DNA of 64,000 bases from contig JAYQSL010000007.1 of NCBI GenBank assembly GCA_038146865.1, positions 372,001 through 436,000 on the forward strand, written 5' to 3'. A program made the position numbers and the translations under genes. The notes below the pieces were generated by a model. It saw nothing but the letters and a program-made list of their open reading frames with translations. It was not told where the DNA came from and did not search any database. Positions 1-9,133 of this stretch are shown here, in pieces. Every line of letters starts with the position of its first letter. The stretch's first letter is position 1. The DNA is from GCA-2709075 sp038146865. GTDB lineage: Bacteria; Pseudomonadota; Alphaproteobacteria; MPNO01; UBA2964.

Positions 1-494
1 TCCTAACTCTGGCGACAGGCGCATTCGGTGCGTTTGGTGTAGGCGCTGCGGCTTGGCCTTTAATAGATCAGATGAATCCGGCCGCTGATACTCTTGCGGC
101 TTCTACGACAGAGGTAAATCTAGAGCCTATTCGAGAAGGGCAGAGGGTCGTCATTAAGTGGCGCGGGAAACCTGTTTTTATAACCCGTCGGTCGGAGGCA
201 CAGATCAAAGAGGCCAGAGCCGTCCCTATTGCTGATTTAGTGGACCCTGAAAAAGACGAAGACCGTGTTCAGAAGCCTGAATGGCTGATCGTGGTTGGAG
301 TCTGTACCCACCTCGGATGTATTCCCCTTGGGAGTAAGCAAGGTGAAAAGCGGGGCGAATACAAGGGATGGTTCTGCCCTTGTCATGGTTCGCATTACGA
401 CACCTCTGGGCGGATCCGAAAAGGACCCGCTCCGACAAACCTTCCAGTACCTAAATATTCTTTCCTTTCGGATAAATTGGTCCGCGTAGGCTAG
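1..494 (+). CDS. petA: Ubiquinol-cytochrome c reductase iron-sulfur (Rieske) subunit, 5' partial
   Basis: The reading frame is open from base 3 and enters from outside the window, so only the C-terminal ~163 residues are present. The first ~20 residues are a Gly/Ala-rich hydrophobic stretch ending in WPLIDQMNPAADT, the usual membrane anchor and hinge of Rieske proteins. The two cluster-binding loops are intact: CTHLGC and CPCHGSHYD, giving two Cys and two His for the 2Fe-2S centre. The protein passes electrons from ubiquinol to cytochrome c1 in the bc1 complex. It is followed after 11 nt by cytochrome b, the standard petABC order. The internal Met at base 72 is not the true start because the anchor lies upstream of it. 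Confidence 0.96.
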   Translation, partial: LTLATGAFGAFGVGAAAWPLIDQMNPAADTLAASTTEVNLEPIREGQRVVIKWRGKPVFITRRSEAQIKEARAVPIADLVDPEKDEDRVQKPEWLIVVGVCTHLGCIPLGSKQGEKRGEYKGWFCPCHGSHYDTSGRIRKGPAPTNLPVPKYSFLSDKLVRVG

Positions 495-505
495 AGGAAC
501 GCATT

Positions 506-1816
506 ATGAGTAAAACAAAATTTACTAATCCAGTCATGAAGTGGGTAGATGATCGCTTGCCGGTGTTTACGTTTATGCAGCATGAGCTCCATGAATATCC
601 CACCCCTAAAAATCTCAATTATTTTTGGAATTTTGGCTCGTTAGCCGGGATTGTCCTTGTGACGATGATCGTTACAGGAATTGTGTTGTCCATGCATTAT
701 ACGCCTCACGTGGACTATGCTTTTGATAGCGTCGAGAGGATTATGCGTGATGTTAACCATGGCTGGTTGATACGCTACGTCCATATGAATGGTGCTTCAG
801 CATTCTTTATCATCGTTTTTATCCATATTTTTCGGGGGCTTTATTACGGATCCTACAAAGCCCCAAGAGAATTACTTTGGATGCTAGGAGTGGTTATTCT
901 TTTGTTGATGATGGCGACAGCCTTCCTGGGGTATGTGCTGCCTTGGGGACAAATGAGTTTTTGGGGAGCTACGGTGATCACGAATTTATTCTCTGCGATC
1001 CCCTTGATAGGTGAGCCGATTGTCACTTGGTTATGGGGTGGGTTTTCGGTCGACAACGCGACCCTCAATCGCTTCTTCAGCCTCCACTTCCTTTTGCCGT
1101 TCGTCATAGTAGGGGTGGTTGTTCTCCATATAGTGGCTCTTCACACACATGGGTCTAACAATCCAGTCGGAATTGATACAACAGGCAATGATGACCAAAT
1201 TCCTTTTCACCCTTACTACACAGTAAAAGATTTATTCGGGTTGGGTGTTTTTCTTGTTTTATTTTGCCTATTCGTTTTCTACGCCCCAAATTACTTGGGT
1301 CATCCTGATAATTATATCCCCGCAGATCCGCTGCAAACGCCGCCCCATATCGTGCCAGAATGGTATTTTCTGCCATTCTACGCAATTTTAAGGTCCATCA
1401 CGTTTGATATATGGTTTTTAGACGCAAAGCTGTTAGGCGTGATCGCTATGTTTGCATCGATCGGTTTGCTTTTCATTTTACCTTGGTTGGATCGCTCGCC
1501 CGTTCGCAGCGCTCGATTTAGACCTATCTATCGACAGTTCTACTGGGTGCTCGTGATCGATTGTTTTATTCTCGGAATAGTCGGTGCAAATTCTCCTGAT
1601 GACCCAGTGTTTAATGGCCTTGATGGTTTTCAGTTTATCCATTTAGGTATGATCTCAACGGCCTACTATTTCTTCCATTTTTTAATTTTGCTTCCATTAC
1701 TAAGCGTGATTGAGAAACCTGATCCTTTGCCAGCCAGCATAAACGAACCGGTTTTGGGTGGAGGAGGGCAATCTGTGCATGTCCCGGGTAAGCCTATGGA
1801 GAAAGTTAATGAATAA
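506..1816 (+). CDS. petB: Cytochrome b of the bc1 complex
   Basis: A 436-residue polytopic protein covering the full cytochrome b length (b and b/c parts fused, as in alphaproteobacteria). It contains the conserved GYVLPWGQMSFWGATVITNL segment of the Qo site and the PEWYFLPFYAILR motif. Paired His residues lie in the helices near HGWLIRYVHMNGAS and HFLLPFVIVGVVVLHIVALH and should bind the two haems. It oxidises ubiquinol at Qo and reduces quinone at Qi. Its stop overlaps the start of cytochrome c1 by 8 nt, indicating translational coupling within petABC. Confidence 0.98.
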   Translation: MSKTKFTNPVMKWVDDRLPVFTFMQHELHEYPTPKNLNYFWNFGSLAGIVLVTMIVTGIVLSMHYTPHVDYAFDSVERIMRDVNHGWLIRYVHMNGASAFFIIVFIHIFRGLYYGSYKAPRELLWMLGVVILLLMMATAFLGYVLPWGQMSFWGATVITNLFSAIPLIGEPIVTWLWGGFSVDNATLNRFFSLHFLLPFVIVGVVVLHIVALHTHGSNNPVGIDTTGNDDQIPFHPYYTVKDLFGLGVFLVLFCLFVFYAPNYLGHPDNYIPADPLQTPPHIVPEWYFLPFYAILRSITFDIWFLDAKLLGVIAMFASIGLLFILPWLDRSPVRSARFRPIYRQFYWVLVIDCFILGIVGANSPDDPVFNGLDGFQFIHLGMISTAYYFFHFLILLPLLSVIEKPDPLPASINEPVLGGGGQSVHVPGKPMEKVNE

Positions 1817-2570
1817 ACTTGCTATCATTTTAAGTTTATTGTTTGGCCTGGGAGCGCCGGGATTATCTCTAGCCGCTGGTGAAGCTTTGCCTCCACCAAA
1901 GCAAAATTGGTCATTTGGGGGACTTTTCGGAACCTTTGATCGAGGAGCGTTACAGCGTGGTTATCAAGTCTATAATGAGGTATGTGCAGGCTGCCATGGC
2001 CTCCGTTTGGTAGCTTATAGAAACCTGACCGAGATTGGGCTCACAGAACAACAAGTCAAAAAGATTGCTGCAAGCAAAACTGTTAAAGATGGTCCTAATG
2101 ATGAAGGCGAGATGTATGAAAGACCTGGCAGGCCCTCCGATCGTTTTGTTATGCCTTTTGCTAATAAAAATGCTGCTCGCGCGGCAAATAACGGTGCTTA
2201 CCCTCCTGACTTATCCCTAATGGTTAAGGCGCGCATGGGAGGTGCCGATTATCTCTACGGCTTGCTAACTGGGTATCAAGAATCTGTGAAGGGCCTCCAA
2301 ATCCCGGAAGGCATGTATTACAATAAATATTATCCGGGAAATTTGATTGCTATGCCCTCTCCTTTGGTTGACGAGGGGGTTGAGTATCCAGACAAGACCA
2401 AGGCTACTGTTCAACAGATGGCACGAGACGTTACTGTATTTTTATCTTGGACGGCGGAACCCGAAGTCGAGCAAAGAAAACGTCTTGGGATCAAGGTTCT
2501 TCTATTCCTTATAATCCTGACGGGCATGCTTTACGCAATCAAAAAGAGAGTCTGGTCGCAACTCCACTAG
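1809..2570 (+). CDS. petC: Cytochrome c1
   Basis: A 253-residue protein starting at the ATG at 1809, inside the last codons of petB. This start puts a classical signal peptide (MNKLAIILSLLFGLGAPG, ending near LAA) at the N-terminus. A frame extending upstream to 1758 would add an implausible hydrophilic leader. The c-type haem motif CAGCH is about 50 residues in, followed by the GLRLVAYRNL context typical of cytochrome c1. A single C-terminal membrane helix (VLLFLIILTGMLYAIKKRVW) anchors it in the inner membrane. It accepts electrons from the Rieske centre and passes them to soluble cytochrome c. A strong terminator follows 20 nt downstream. Confidence 0.96.
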   Translation: MNKLAIILSLLFGLGAPGLSLAAGEALPPPKQNWSFGGLFGTFDRGALQRGYQVYNEVCAGCHGLRLVAYRNLTEIGLTEQQVKKIAASKTVKDGPNDEGEMYERPGRPSDRFVMPFANKNAARAANNGAYPPDLSLMVKARMGGADYLYGLLTGYQESVKGLQIPEGMYYNKYYPGNLIAMPSPLVDEGVEYPDKTKATVQQMARDVTVFLSWTAEPEVEQRKRLGIKVLLFLIILTGMLYAIKKRVWSQLH

Positions 2571-2590
2571 TAAGTGTCAGACAGATGTTT

Positions 2591-2625
2591 AAAAGCCCGG
2601 AGCTTCAGGCTACCGGGCTTTTTAT
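2591..2625 (+). terminator. Rho-independent terminator of petABC
   Basis: A perfect 10-bp inverted repeat (AAAAGCCCGG at 2591-2600, CCGGGCTTTT at 2613-2622) with a 12-nt loop runs into a T-rich tract. It starts 20 nt after the petC stop. Because the repeat carries A on one side and T on the other, it can also work on the minus strand, for the convergent dienelactone hydrolase gene. Confidence 0.9.
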
Positions 2626-2686
2626 TTATTGCTTCAGATAAGGGGTTTCCTCAAATTTGAGTGCCACTCCCAAAGGTCGCTTTAGG

Positions 2687-3358
2687 TTAACCGACGTTGC
2701 TGGCGAAGTGATCGAGGGTCCGCTTGTGCGCCCGTTCACATGCTCCTTGATTATAACTCTCCCGATCATCGCAGCAGAAGCCGTGGCCTGACTCATCATA
2801 AACATAGCAGGGTATCTCGGGGTTTGCTTCCTTGATATCATGGACCTGACTCAGGGGTATTCCCCCGTCATTGTCTCCAAAATTGAAGATAACGGGAACC
2901 TTTGGAGTGTCTTCACGCTTGGCGTGAATACCCCCGCCGTAGAATGTCGATGCTGCTGATAAGCCATTGCATTTGCATGCAGCTAGCCAGCTAACATAGC
3001 CCCCGAAGCAATAGCCGACAATTCCAACTTTGCCGGCCTTGGCAGCCTCATCAATGGCTGCTTGAACGTCATTCTGGATTCCTTCGTCATTCAAACTGCC
3101 GCGAGTTTCTCTACCTTTTTGAAAGTCGTCCTGCCCGTAGCCCAGTTCCAACCCTTTTTCTGCTCGATCAAAAAGCGCTGGGGCAATTGCCACGTAGCCA
3201 TTTTTAGCAAACTCATCGGTTACATTTTTGATATGCTGATTGACCCCAAAAATTTCTTGGATCACGACCACTCCACCCTTTGGATTCCCATCAGGCGTGG
3301 CTTTGTATGCTCCCAGCGTGTGCCCATCAGACGCAGTTAACTCGATATTAGTACCCAT
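2687..3358 (-). CDS. Dienelactone hydrolase family protein
   Basis: A 223-residue alpha/beta hydrolase of normal family length. The nucleophile elbow is GYCFGG, with Cys in place of Ser as in carboxymethylenebutenolidases. The acid lies near NFGDNDGGIPL and the catalytic His in DESGHGFCCDDR. The N-terminal VVVIQEIFGVNQHIK matches the oxyanion/substrate region of the family. Such enzymes open dienelactones in the 3-oxoadipate route, but many members have undefined ester substrates, so no gene symbol is given. It is convergent with petABC and 121 nt downstream of ychF on the same strand, probably a separate unit. Confidence 0.9.
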   Translation of the reverse strand: MGTNIELTASDGHTLGAYKATPDGNPKGGVVVIQEIFGVNQHIKNVTDEFAKNGYVAIAPALFDRAEKGLELGYGQDDFQKGRETRGSLNDEGIQNDVQAAIDEAAKAGKVGIVGYCFGGYVSWLAACKCNGLSAASTFYGGGIHAKREDTPKVPVIFNFGDNDGGIPLSQVHDIKEANPEIPCYVYDESGHGFCCDDRESYNQGACERAHKRTLDHFASNVG

Positions 3359-3479
3359 TTTTTTCTCCCTAAATTAAGAAAATGTTATTTAACCGATATT
3401 GATGTGATAGATAAAACTTCCTCTTTTTGTAAGGCCAGATTATGCAATGTTCAGCGAATTGAACAGATCCCAAGCAAAT

Positions 3480-4580
3480 TTATACATTGAAACGGAACAA
3501 CATTATGTCGCCATCTTTGACAATGTACTCGCGACCTTCTTGACGCATTCTACCCGCCTCTTTGCAGCCTTGCTCCCCTAGAAAGGTTATATAGTCTTCG
3601 TACGCAATAGTTTCAGCACATATGAACCCGCGTTCGAAGTCAGAGTGAATGCTTCCGGCAGCTTGTGCCGCTTTTGTATTCTTTCGAATGGTCCAGGCTC
3701 GTGACTCTTTAGGTCCAGCAGTGAGAAATGTTATCAAGCCCAATAAATCATAACCAGCTCTAATAACCCGTGTTAACCCAGTTTCTTTCAGGCCTATGTC
3801 AGACAAAAATTCTTCTCTGTCCTTTGCGTCAGCAAGTTGCGCTATTTCGGCCTCTATGGATGCGGATACAATAACTACGCCGGCGCCCTCGGCCTCAGCG
3901 TAATTCTCCACTTTTTTAGCAAGCTCGTTACCAGAAGCTGCTGAGGCTTCGTCCACGTTGCATAGATACATTACCGGCTTCGCTGTAAGAAGTTGAAGCT
4001 GACGAAACAAATTTTGGTTTTCTAATTCTACTTCTACTAATCGAGCAGGTTTTCCGTGACGGAGAGCTTCGATGGTTCTTTTAACCAAGGGAATTGTCGT
4101 CAAAGCCTCCTTATCATTCCCACGCGCTCTTTTTTCTAACCCATCAACACGTTTTTCTAGAGATTCAAGGTCTGCGAGCATTAGCTCGGTTTCAATTGTA
4201 GAAATATCATCAAGAGGGTCAATTTTTCCCGACACGTGGGTTACATTGCTATCTTCAAAACATCGTACAACGTGGACAATAGCGTCGACTTCCCGAATAT
4301 GGGACAGGAATTGATTGCCTAGGCCCTCCCCTTGACTTGCGCCTTTTACCAAACCAGCAATGTCAGCAAAGTCCATGTGAGTGGGAATAATTTTAGCTGA
4401 TTTTGCAAGGGTTGCGATTTTTTCAAGCCTCGAGTCCGGAACTGCGATACGACCCACATTTGGTTCAATTGTACAAAAAGGGTAATTTTCAGCTTGGGCT
4501 GCTACAGTCTGTGTTAGAGCATTAAATAAGGTTGATTTTCCAACGTTTGGAAGCCCAACAATTCCACATGTGAAACCCAT
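3480..4580 (-). CDS. ychF: Redox-regulated ATPase YchF (Obg-like)
   Basis: A 366-residue P-loop protein of the usual YchF length. The Walker A motif is GLPNVGKSTLFNAL at the N-terminus, followed by the DIAGLVKGASQGEGLGNQFL switch region typical of Obg/YchF proteins. The nucleotide-specificity motif is the YchF type NVDE (YLCNVDEAS), which favours ATP over GTP. A C-terminal TGS-like domain (TIRKNTKAAQAAGSIHSDFE onwards) completes it. YchF is a ribosome-associated ATPase implicated in stress response. It starts 1 nt after the pth stop, so it is the last gene of the prs-rplY-pth-ychF operon. Confidence 0.97.
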   Translation of the reverse strand: MGFTCGIVGLPNVGKSTLFNALTQTVAAQAENYPFCTIEPNVGRIAVPDSRLEKIATLAKSAKIIPTHMDFADIAGLVKGASQGEGLGNQFLSHIREVDAIVHVVRCFEDSNVTHVSGKIDPLDDISTIETELMLADLESLEKRVDGLEKRARGNDKEALTTIPLVKRTIEALRHGKPARLVEVELENQNLFRQLQLLTAKPVMYLCNVDEASAASGNELAKKVENYAEAEGAGVVIVSASIEAEIAQLADAKDREEFLSDIGLKETGLTRVIRAGYDLLGLITFLTAGPKESRAWTIRKNTKAAQAAGSIHSDFERGFICAETIAYEDYITFLGEQGCKEAGRMRQEGREYIVKDGDIMLFRFNV

Positions 4581-4581
4581 A

Positions 4582-5178
4582 TTAGCTATTATTCCCCGCT
4601 TTAGAGGATGGCATATTCCTTGATATTTCGCTCATATAGTCAGATGTGTTATCGGCCAATAATAATGGTAATTTTTCAGCGACTAATTTTAGCATTGGTT
4701 CGATTATACTACGATCTGATCGGGAGAAGTTTCCAAGCACGTGGCGTGATACCGAACTTTGGCTATGGGGCCGCCCAACTCCTAAACGCACTCGGTGAAA
4801 TTCATTCCCAACGTGTTTTTCGATATCGCGAATGCCATTATGGCCGGCATGTCCTCCTCCAGATTTTACCCTTATCTTGCCTAAGACTAGGTCGATCTCA
4901 TCATGAAAAACGACGATTTGAGTGGTGTCGAGGCCAAAATATCTCATTGCCTCACCAACTGGTTTGCCGGACTCGTTCATGAAACTGAGGGGTTTTAGTA
5001 AAATCAGTTTATTACTGCCAACTTGGCCGTTCGTGAATTCCCCATGTGGCCTCTTCTTAACCTTGCAATGGGTCAACCCATAGCAACTTATGATTTCATC
5101 GATTGCCATAAAGCCCACGTTGTGCCGAGTTCGTGAATAATCCGGCCCAGGGTTTCCTAGCCCAACGATTAGGTGCAT
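4582..5178 (-). CDS. pth: Peptidyl-tRNA hydrolase
   Basis: A 198-residue bacterial-type Pth. It begins with the family signature LIVGLGNPGPDYSRTRHNVGF, which contains the catalytic His in RHNVG and the Asn of GLGNPG. Further conserved segments are LLKPLSFMNESGKPV, VFHDEIDL and KSGGGHAGHNGIRDI. It frees tRNA from peptidyl-tRNAs that drop off ribosomes. It follows rplY by 27 nt and abuts ychF (1 nt), an arrangement common in alphaproteobacteria. Confidence 0.97.
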   Translation of the reverse strand: MHLIVGLGNPGPDYSRTRHNVGFMAIDEIISCYGLTHCKVKKRPHGEFTNGQVGSNKLILLKPLSFMNESGKPVGEAMRYFGLDTTQIVVFHDEIDLVLGKIRVKSGGGHAGHNGIRDIEKHVGNEFHRVRLGVGRPHSQSSVSRHVLGNFSRSDRSIIEPMLKLVAEKLPLLLADNTSDYMSEISRNMPSSKAGNNS

Positions 5179-5205
5179 GCTATTGCCAAGCTTCTTAGAG
5201 GGCGA

Positions 5206-5853
5206 TTACTCTTCTGAGTTCTCGCCATCAGGTTCGGCGCCATCTTCTGTTTCTTCACCTTCTGTAGCGGTTTCCTCAGACTGCATTACCGTGGGTGCAG
5301 CAATCGTGGCGATTGTGAAATCACGATCTGTGATCGTAAACTCTACACCTTCTGGCAGCGCCACGGACTCCGCATGGATGGAGTCACCGATGTCAAGCCC
5401 AGTTAAATCTATTTCAAATTGATCTGGAATATTGGCTGCAGAACAATTGACCTCTACAGCATGCCGCACGACATTGATAAGACCACCTCGGACAATGCCT
5501 GGGGCCTCCCTTTCATTAATAAAATTAACAGGGACTTCAACAGTTACCCTTCTGTTGGGATCAAATCTAAGAAAATCAACATGCAGTGGAACTCCCGTCA
5601 CAGGGTGTATCTGCGTATCTCGTGGTAACACCCTATGTTTAGTGCCGTTAACCTCGATATCAATCAAAGAGGTGTAGAAGCCAGGTGTATCTAGAGCCTT
5701 GCCAATTAGCTTTGCTTCAATAGCGACCGATAACGGCGCTTCTTTGTTTCCATAAATAACTGCGGGGATCTTGCCTCCGCGGCGGACCGCTCGGGCGGTC
5801 CCCTTTCCGGCCCGTTCTCTCGGCTCCGCGGCTAGTATCTGTGTCTCAGCCAT
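5206..5853 (-). CDS. rplY: 50S ribosomal protein L25 / general stress protein Ctc
   Basis: A 215-residue long-form L25 (CTC type). The N-terminal 5S-rRNA-binding domain shows ERAGKGTARAVRRGGKIPAVIYG. The C-terminal TL5-like domain includes VPVNFINEREAPGIVRGG and ends in a long acidic tail. The start has an AAGGAG Shine-Dalgarno sequence just upstream. It binds 5S rRNA in the large subunit. It lies 65 nt after prs and 27 nt before pth, in an operon order conserved widely in bacteria. Confidence 0.96.
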   Translation of the reverse strand: MAETQILAAEPRERAGKGTARAVRRGGKIPAVIYGNKEAPLSVAIEAKLIGKALDTPGFYTSLIDIEVNGTKHRVLPRDTQIHPVTGVPLHVDFLRFDPNRRVTVEVPVNFINEREAPGIVRGGLINVVRHAVEVNCSAANIPDQFEIDLTGLDIGDSIHAESVALPEGVEFTITDRDFTIATIAAPTVMQSEETATEGEETEDGAEPDGENSEE

Positions 5854-5918
5854 GCCGTTTCTCCTTTAAATCTTTTTTTGCGAGCCTCCAGGGGTGCTCG
5901 AACCCGCACCTTTTATTC

Positions 5919-6863
5919 CTAACCTGCACTATAGTCAAATAGACTCGACACTGATCTCTCATCACTAATCCGGGCTATCGCCTCCCCGATCAGGGGTGCT
6001 ATGGAGAGTTGACGAATGTTATGAGAAACCCTTACCGCTTCGGTTCCCATTATGCTGTCCGTAACAACCATTGATTTGATAGGTGAGGAGGCAACTCGGG
6101 AGACAGCGCCGCCAGATAAAACCCCGTGAGTTATGTAGGCTGAAACCGATTGGGCTCCAGAATCCATCAAAGCTACTGCTGCGTTACACAGTGTGCCCGC
6201 ACTATCGACAATATCGTCGACTATGACGCAGTCTTTACCTGTTACATCGCCGATAATATGCATGACTTCAGAGACGCCTGCTCGTTCTCTGCGCTTATCA
6301 ATTATAGCAAGTTCTGCATCTAAAGCTTTAGCAATTGCCCGTGCACGAAGCACGCCTCCGACGTCGGGAGAAATCATCGCAAGATTACTTATATCCATAT
6401 TATCTTGGATATCACGCAAGAACACTGGAGATGCATATAAATTATCCAGAGGAATGTCGAAAAATCCTTGTATTTGGCCTGCATGCAAGTCAAGCGTTAG
6501 AACTCGATCCGCCCCCGCTTCTGTAATTAAATTTGCTACTAATTTTGCCGATATCGGTGTTCTTGGACCTGACTTTCTATCCTGTCTGGCGTAACCAAAA
6601 TAAGGTATAACCGCGGTTATTCTTCTTGCAGAACCTCGACGAAGTGCGTCTATACAAACGAGTAGTTCCATCAGATTGTCGTTAGCCGGGTAGGAGGTTG
6701 ATTGAAGAATGAAAACATCTTCACCACGGACGTTTTCTTCAATTTCAACAAAACACTCCATGTCAGAGAAACGTCTCACACTTGCTTTGCAAAGTGCTAA
6801 TTTGAGGTGTGCAACGATTGCTTCAGCCAAGGGACGATTACTATTGCCTGCCAAAATTTTCAT
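5919..6863 (-). CDS. prs: Ribose-phosphate pyrophosphokinase
   Basis: A 314-residue PRPP synthetase. Recognisable parts are the N-terminal ILAGNSNRPLAEAI, the ATP-binding region with YFGYARQDRKSGPRTPISAKL, the metal site DLHAGQIQGFFDIPLDNL, and the PRPP loop DCVIVDDIVDSAGTL. It makes PRPP from ribose-5-phosphate and ATP for purine, pyrimidine, histidine, tryptophan and NAD synthesis. It is the first gene of the minus-strand operon leading into rplY-pth-ychF. A 372-bp non-coding gap lies upstream and probably holds its promoter. Confidence 0.97.
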   Translation of the reverse strand: MKILAGNSNRPLAEAIVAHLKLALCKASVRRFSDMECFVEIEENVRGEDVFILQSTSYPANDNLMELLVCIDALRRGSARRITAVIPYFGYARQDRKSGPRTPISAKLVANLITEAGADRVLTLDLHAGQIQGFFDIPLDNLYASPVFLRDIQDNMDISNLAMISPDVGGVLRARAIAKALDAELAIIDKRRERAGVSEVMHIIGDVTGKDCVIVDDIVDSAGTLCNAAVALMDSGAQSVSAYITHGVLSGGAVSRVASSPIKSMVVTDSIMGTEAVRVSHNIRQLSIAPLIGEAIARISDERSVSSLFDYSAG

Positions 6864-7235
6864 ACTTTTTTTCCCATAATAAAACCACCGACGAAGATGG
6901 GATTTTGAAGAGAACTTTGGGACCGGATCTTTATCAGCATGATCCGAGTCTGTAAATGGATTGCCCGTTCTCTATGACCATTTTCACTTGGTAGTAGAGA
7001 GTTTGAATTTCTAGGAGAAAGACAATGCAATAATGCTTTATCTGGAAGGTGGTGATTTTATCAACTAAGACCGTGGATTCGGGAAATCCAAACTTTTCTT
7101 GTTCTTTAGAGTAATCGCCTGTGCGGATTGATTAAGTTTAGACGGAGGTTATCACCTAACATTACAGCATTGTGCAGAAGGAAAGTAATCCAAATAAACA
7201 GACACACCCGAAGAAAATTAAATGTGGCATCCGTG
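6864..7235. other. Intergenic gap between prs and pgeF
   Basis: No convincing gene, tRNA or repeat was found in these 372 bases. There are two weak inverted repeats: CGGATC with an 11-nt loop near 6925-6947, and TGGATT with a 5-nt loop at 7074-7090. Neither has a terminator-like T tract. A short plus-strand open frame from 7128 mainly runs into the antisense of pgeF and has no ribosome-binding site. The gap most likely contains the prs promoter and the 3' end of the pgeF transcript. Confidence 0.5.
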
Positions 7236-8039
7236 CTAAGATCTCAACATAATAGCCGATACCATTCGGCCATAATCAGGTTCGCCCATAATGAGCGACC
7301 GGCGAAAGCTAAAAAATTTTTGGTTTTCCGTGAATGTATCACCCGCCACTGATGAGAGAACCTGGATGTCACTTCGATGAAGTTGGTTTTTAACAAAGCC
7401 CTGTAAATCAAAAAGATACCGACCTTTTTTGGTATTTTCGAAAAACCGTCGATTGGTAGAGTCGATAGAGATAAATCGCTCCCAAAATTCTTGGCCAACC
7501 TGGTAGGATTTATGCCCAATACATGGACCTATTACAGAAATAATTTGGGATCTAGAGGCGCCGAGAGACACCATCCCAAGAATAGTGTTTTCAACAACTC
7601 CATCTATCGCCCCGCGCCAACCCGCGTGGCATGCCCCAATGACCCTTGCCTTTGGGTCAAAAAACAGAATGGGGGCGCAATCGGCGGTCAAAATTGCAAG
7701 AATTTCCCATGGCTCATTTGTAACTGCGCCATCAGCCCTAGGCGGTTTTTGTGATGATCTTGCCAATGGGAAACTTATGACCTTGTTTCCATGGACCTGG
7801 TCAACAGTATTAATTCGGGAAACTTTACCATTGCTAATTTCTTGAGCAATAAGTTCCCGGTTTTTCGATACGTTGGAGCGAACATCGCTTGAGCTCAGAC
7901 CGCAGTTAAGTCCGGCGTATATGCCTTTACTAAAACCTCCTTGTCGGGTGAAAAATCCATGGCGGACTCCTTCCATCTCAGCAAGTTCGTTGCATTTGAT
8001 TGGATCAAGTTTTTTGCTATCGACGGTCATAACAGTCAC
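7236..8039 (-). CDS. pgeF: Purine nucleoside phosphorylase YfiH/PgeF (laccase domain)
   Basis: A 267-residue Cu-oxidase-4 (YfiH) family protein. Diagnostic segments are RHGFFTRQGGFSKGIYAGLN near the N-terminus, VHGNKV, LTADCAPILFFD, HAGWRGAIDG and IGPCIGHKSYQV. The His and Cys of these motifs form the metal site. Members of the family act on adenosine/inosine or serve as a peptidoglycan editing factor; the choice cannot be made from sequence. The start overlaps the midA stop by 4 nt (ATGA), so it is translationally coupled as the last gene of hldD-lgt-midA-pgeF. Confidence 0.93.
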   Translation of the reverse strand: MTVMTVDSKKLDPIKCNELAEMEGVRHGFFTRQGGFSKGIYAGLNCGLSSSDVRSNVSKNRELIAQEISNGKVSRINTVDQVHGNKVISFPLARSSQKPPRADGAVTNEPWEILAILTADCAPILFFDPKARVIGACHAGWRGAIDGVVENTILGMVSLGASRSQIISVIGPCIGHKSYQVGQEFWERFISIDSTNRRFFENTKKGRYLFDLQGFVKNQLHRSDIQVLSSVAGDTFTENQKFFSFRRSLIMGEPDYGRMVSAIMLRS

Positions 8040-9133
8040 ACTGGGAAACCAGGTGGTGTAGGTAGTTGACGGTTGGTGATAACCATTACTTTAAATAGGG
8101 ATCCCATACCTTTTGGTTCAGTTAACCTATTCGTGGCTGCAACAAAATCTCCAATAAGGTTTGGTGGCATATTTCGGGCTAAGACCTCAGTGCGTTCAAT
8201 AATACCAATGCTTTCTAAAAATGACCCCTGACGAACCGGGCCTGATACTCGAGTGTCCTCCAGATCCGCAATTTGATATAACGCGTTGAAATCGACATGA
8301 GTGGTCAAATCAGAGTCACCCGGGCTTATTAATGGGTCAGCATATTTGTGCCTTCTAACCGCTTGTAAGGTATCGCCCAGACCTGCCTCAATGTGTCCAT
8401 AGTCTATAATTAGTGCTCCAATGCCGTTTTTCCCAATGCGTTTTGAGAGCTCCTTGACCACTTGATGGGCCGGAAAACAGATCTCGTAAATCTCACCAAT
8501 TTTTGCGGTTTCCTCAACGTAAAACGGAATATTGAACTCAAGCCTTTGGTCTATCGGGCATTCTGCAAAAGTTAGCTCATCCGCTTCAGAAAGTCCTACG
8601 CATCTTTGGTTCCAACCTATTTCCGTCTTTATAAACTGCTCTACCGGTAAGGCATCAAAAAATTCATTGGCCACAACCAGAACGGGACCTTCAGGTATTT
8701 GATCAAGCCTGACGTGCCAATTAACTTCAATTTCTCCAAATTTTTTTTTTAAAAGATTTTCTTGTTCGGTTCTGAGCACCCTACTGGTTTCAACAAGGTG
8801 AACTGATAACGATTGAAGGAAATTTGGAACAAAACTGGCCGCTCTTAGTATATCTGAGATCATTGTACCGCGACCTGGACCCAATTCGACTAACCTTGTC
8901 TGGCTCGGTCTTCCGAATTGTTGCCAAATTGATGCGAGATACATTCCACAGATTTCACCAAAAACCTGGGAAATTTCGGGAGATGTAATAAAGTCCCCCT
9001 TCACGCCAAGAGGATTCTGTTTTTGGTAGTAACCATATTTTGGATGACCTAGCACCAGAGACATGTATTGTGAAACCGGTATAGGCCCCATTTTTTTGAT
9101 GAGCTGTTTTATATAGGCTTCTAGAGGGCTCAC
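8036..9133 (-). CDS. SAM-dependent methyltransferase, MidA/NDUFAF7 family
   Basis: A 365-residue class I methyltransferase. The N-terminal region MGPIPVSQYMSLVLGHPKYGYY and KGDFITSPEISQVFGE are hallmark MidA/NDUFAF7 (DUF185) segments. The SAM-binding motif I is VELGPGRGTMISDIL. The eukaryotic homologue symmetrically dimethylates an Arg of a complex I subunit, and bacterial copies may do the same. It overlaps lgt upstream and pgeF downstream by 4 nt each, a strict translational-coupling arrangement frequent in alphaproteobacteria. Confidence 0.92.
   Translation of the reverse strand: MSPLEAYIKQLIKKMGPIPVSQYMSLVLGHPKYGYYQKQNPLGVKGDFITSPEISQVFGEICGMYLASIWQQFGRPSQTRLVELGPGRGTMISDILRAASFVPNFLQSLSVHLVETSRVLRTEQENLLKKKFGEIEVNWHVRLDQIPEGPVLVVANEFFDALPVEQFIKTEIGWNQRCVGLSEADELTFAECPIDQRLEFNIPFYVEETAKIGEIYEICFPAHQVVKELSKRIGKNGIGALIIDYGHIEAGLGDTLQAVRRHKYADPLISPGDSDLTTHVDFNALYQIADLEDTRVSGPVRQGSFLESIGIIERTEVLARNMPPNLIGDFVAATNRLTEPKGMGSLFKVMVITNRQLPTPPGFPV

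Noticed and set aside
4608..4982. 124-codon plus-strand frame opposite pth
   Set aside because: It lies fully inside the clearly recognisable pth gene on the other strand; it is an antisense shadow.
7128..7352. Plus-strand 74-codon open frame in the prs-pgeF gap
   Set aside because: It runs into the antisense of pgeF, has no ribosome-binding site, and its product is rich in Arg/His without recognisable pattern.
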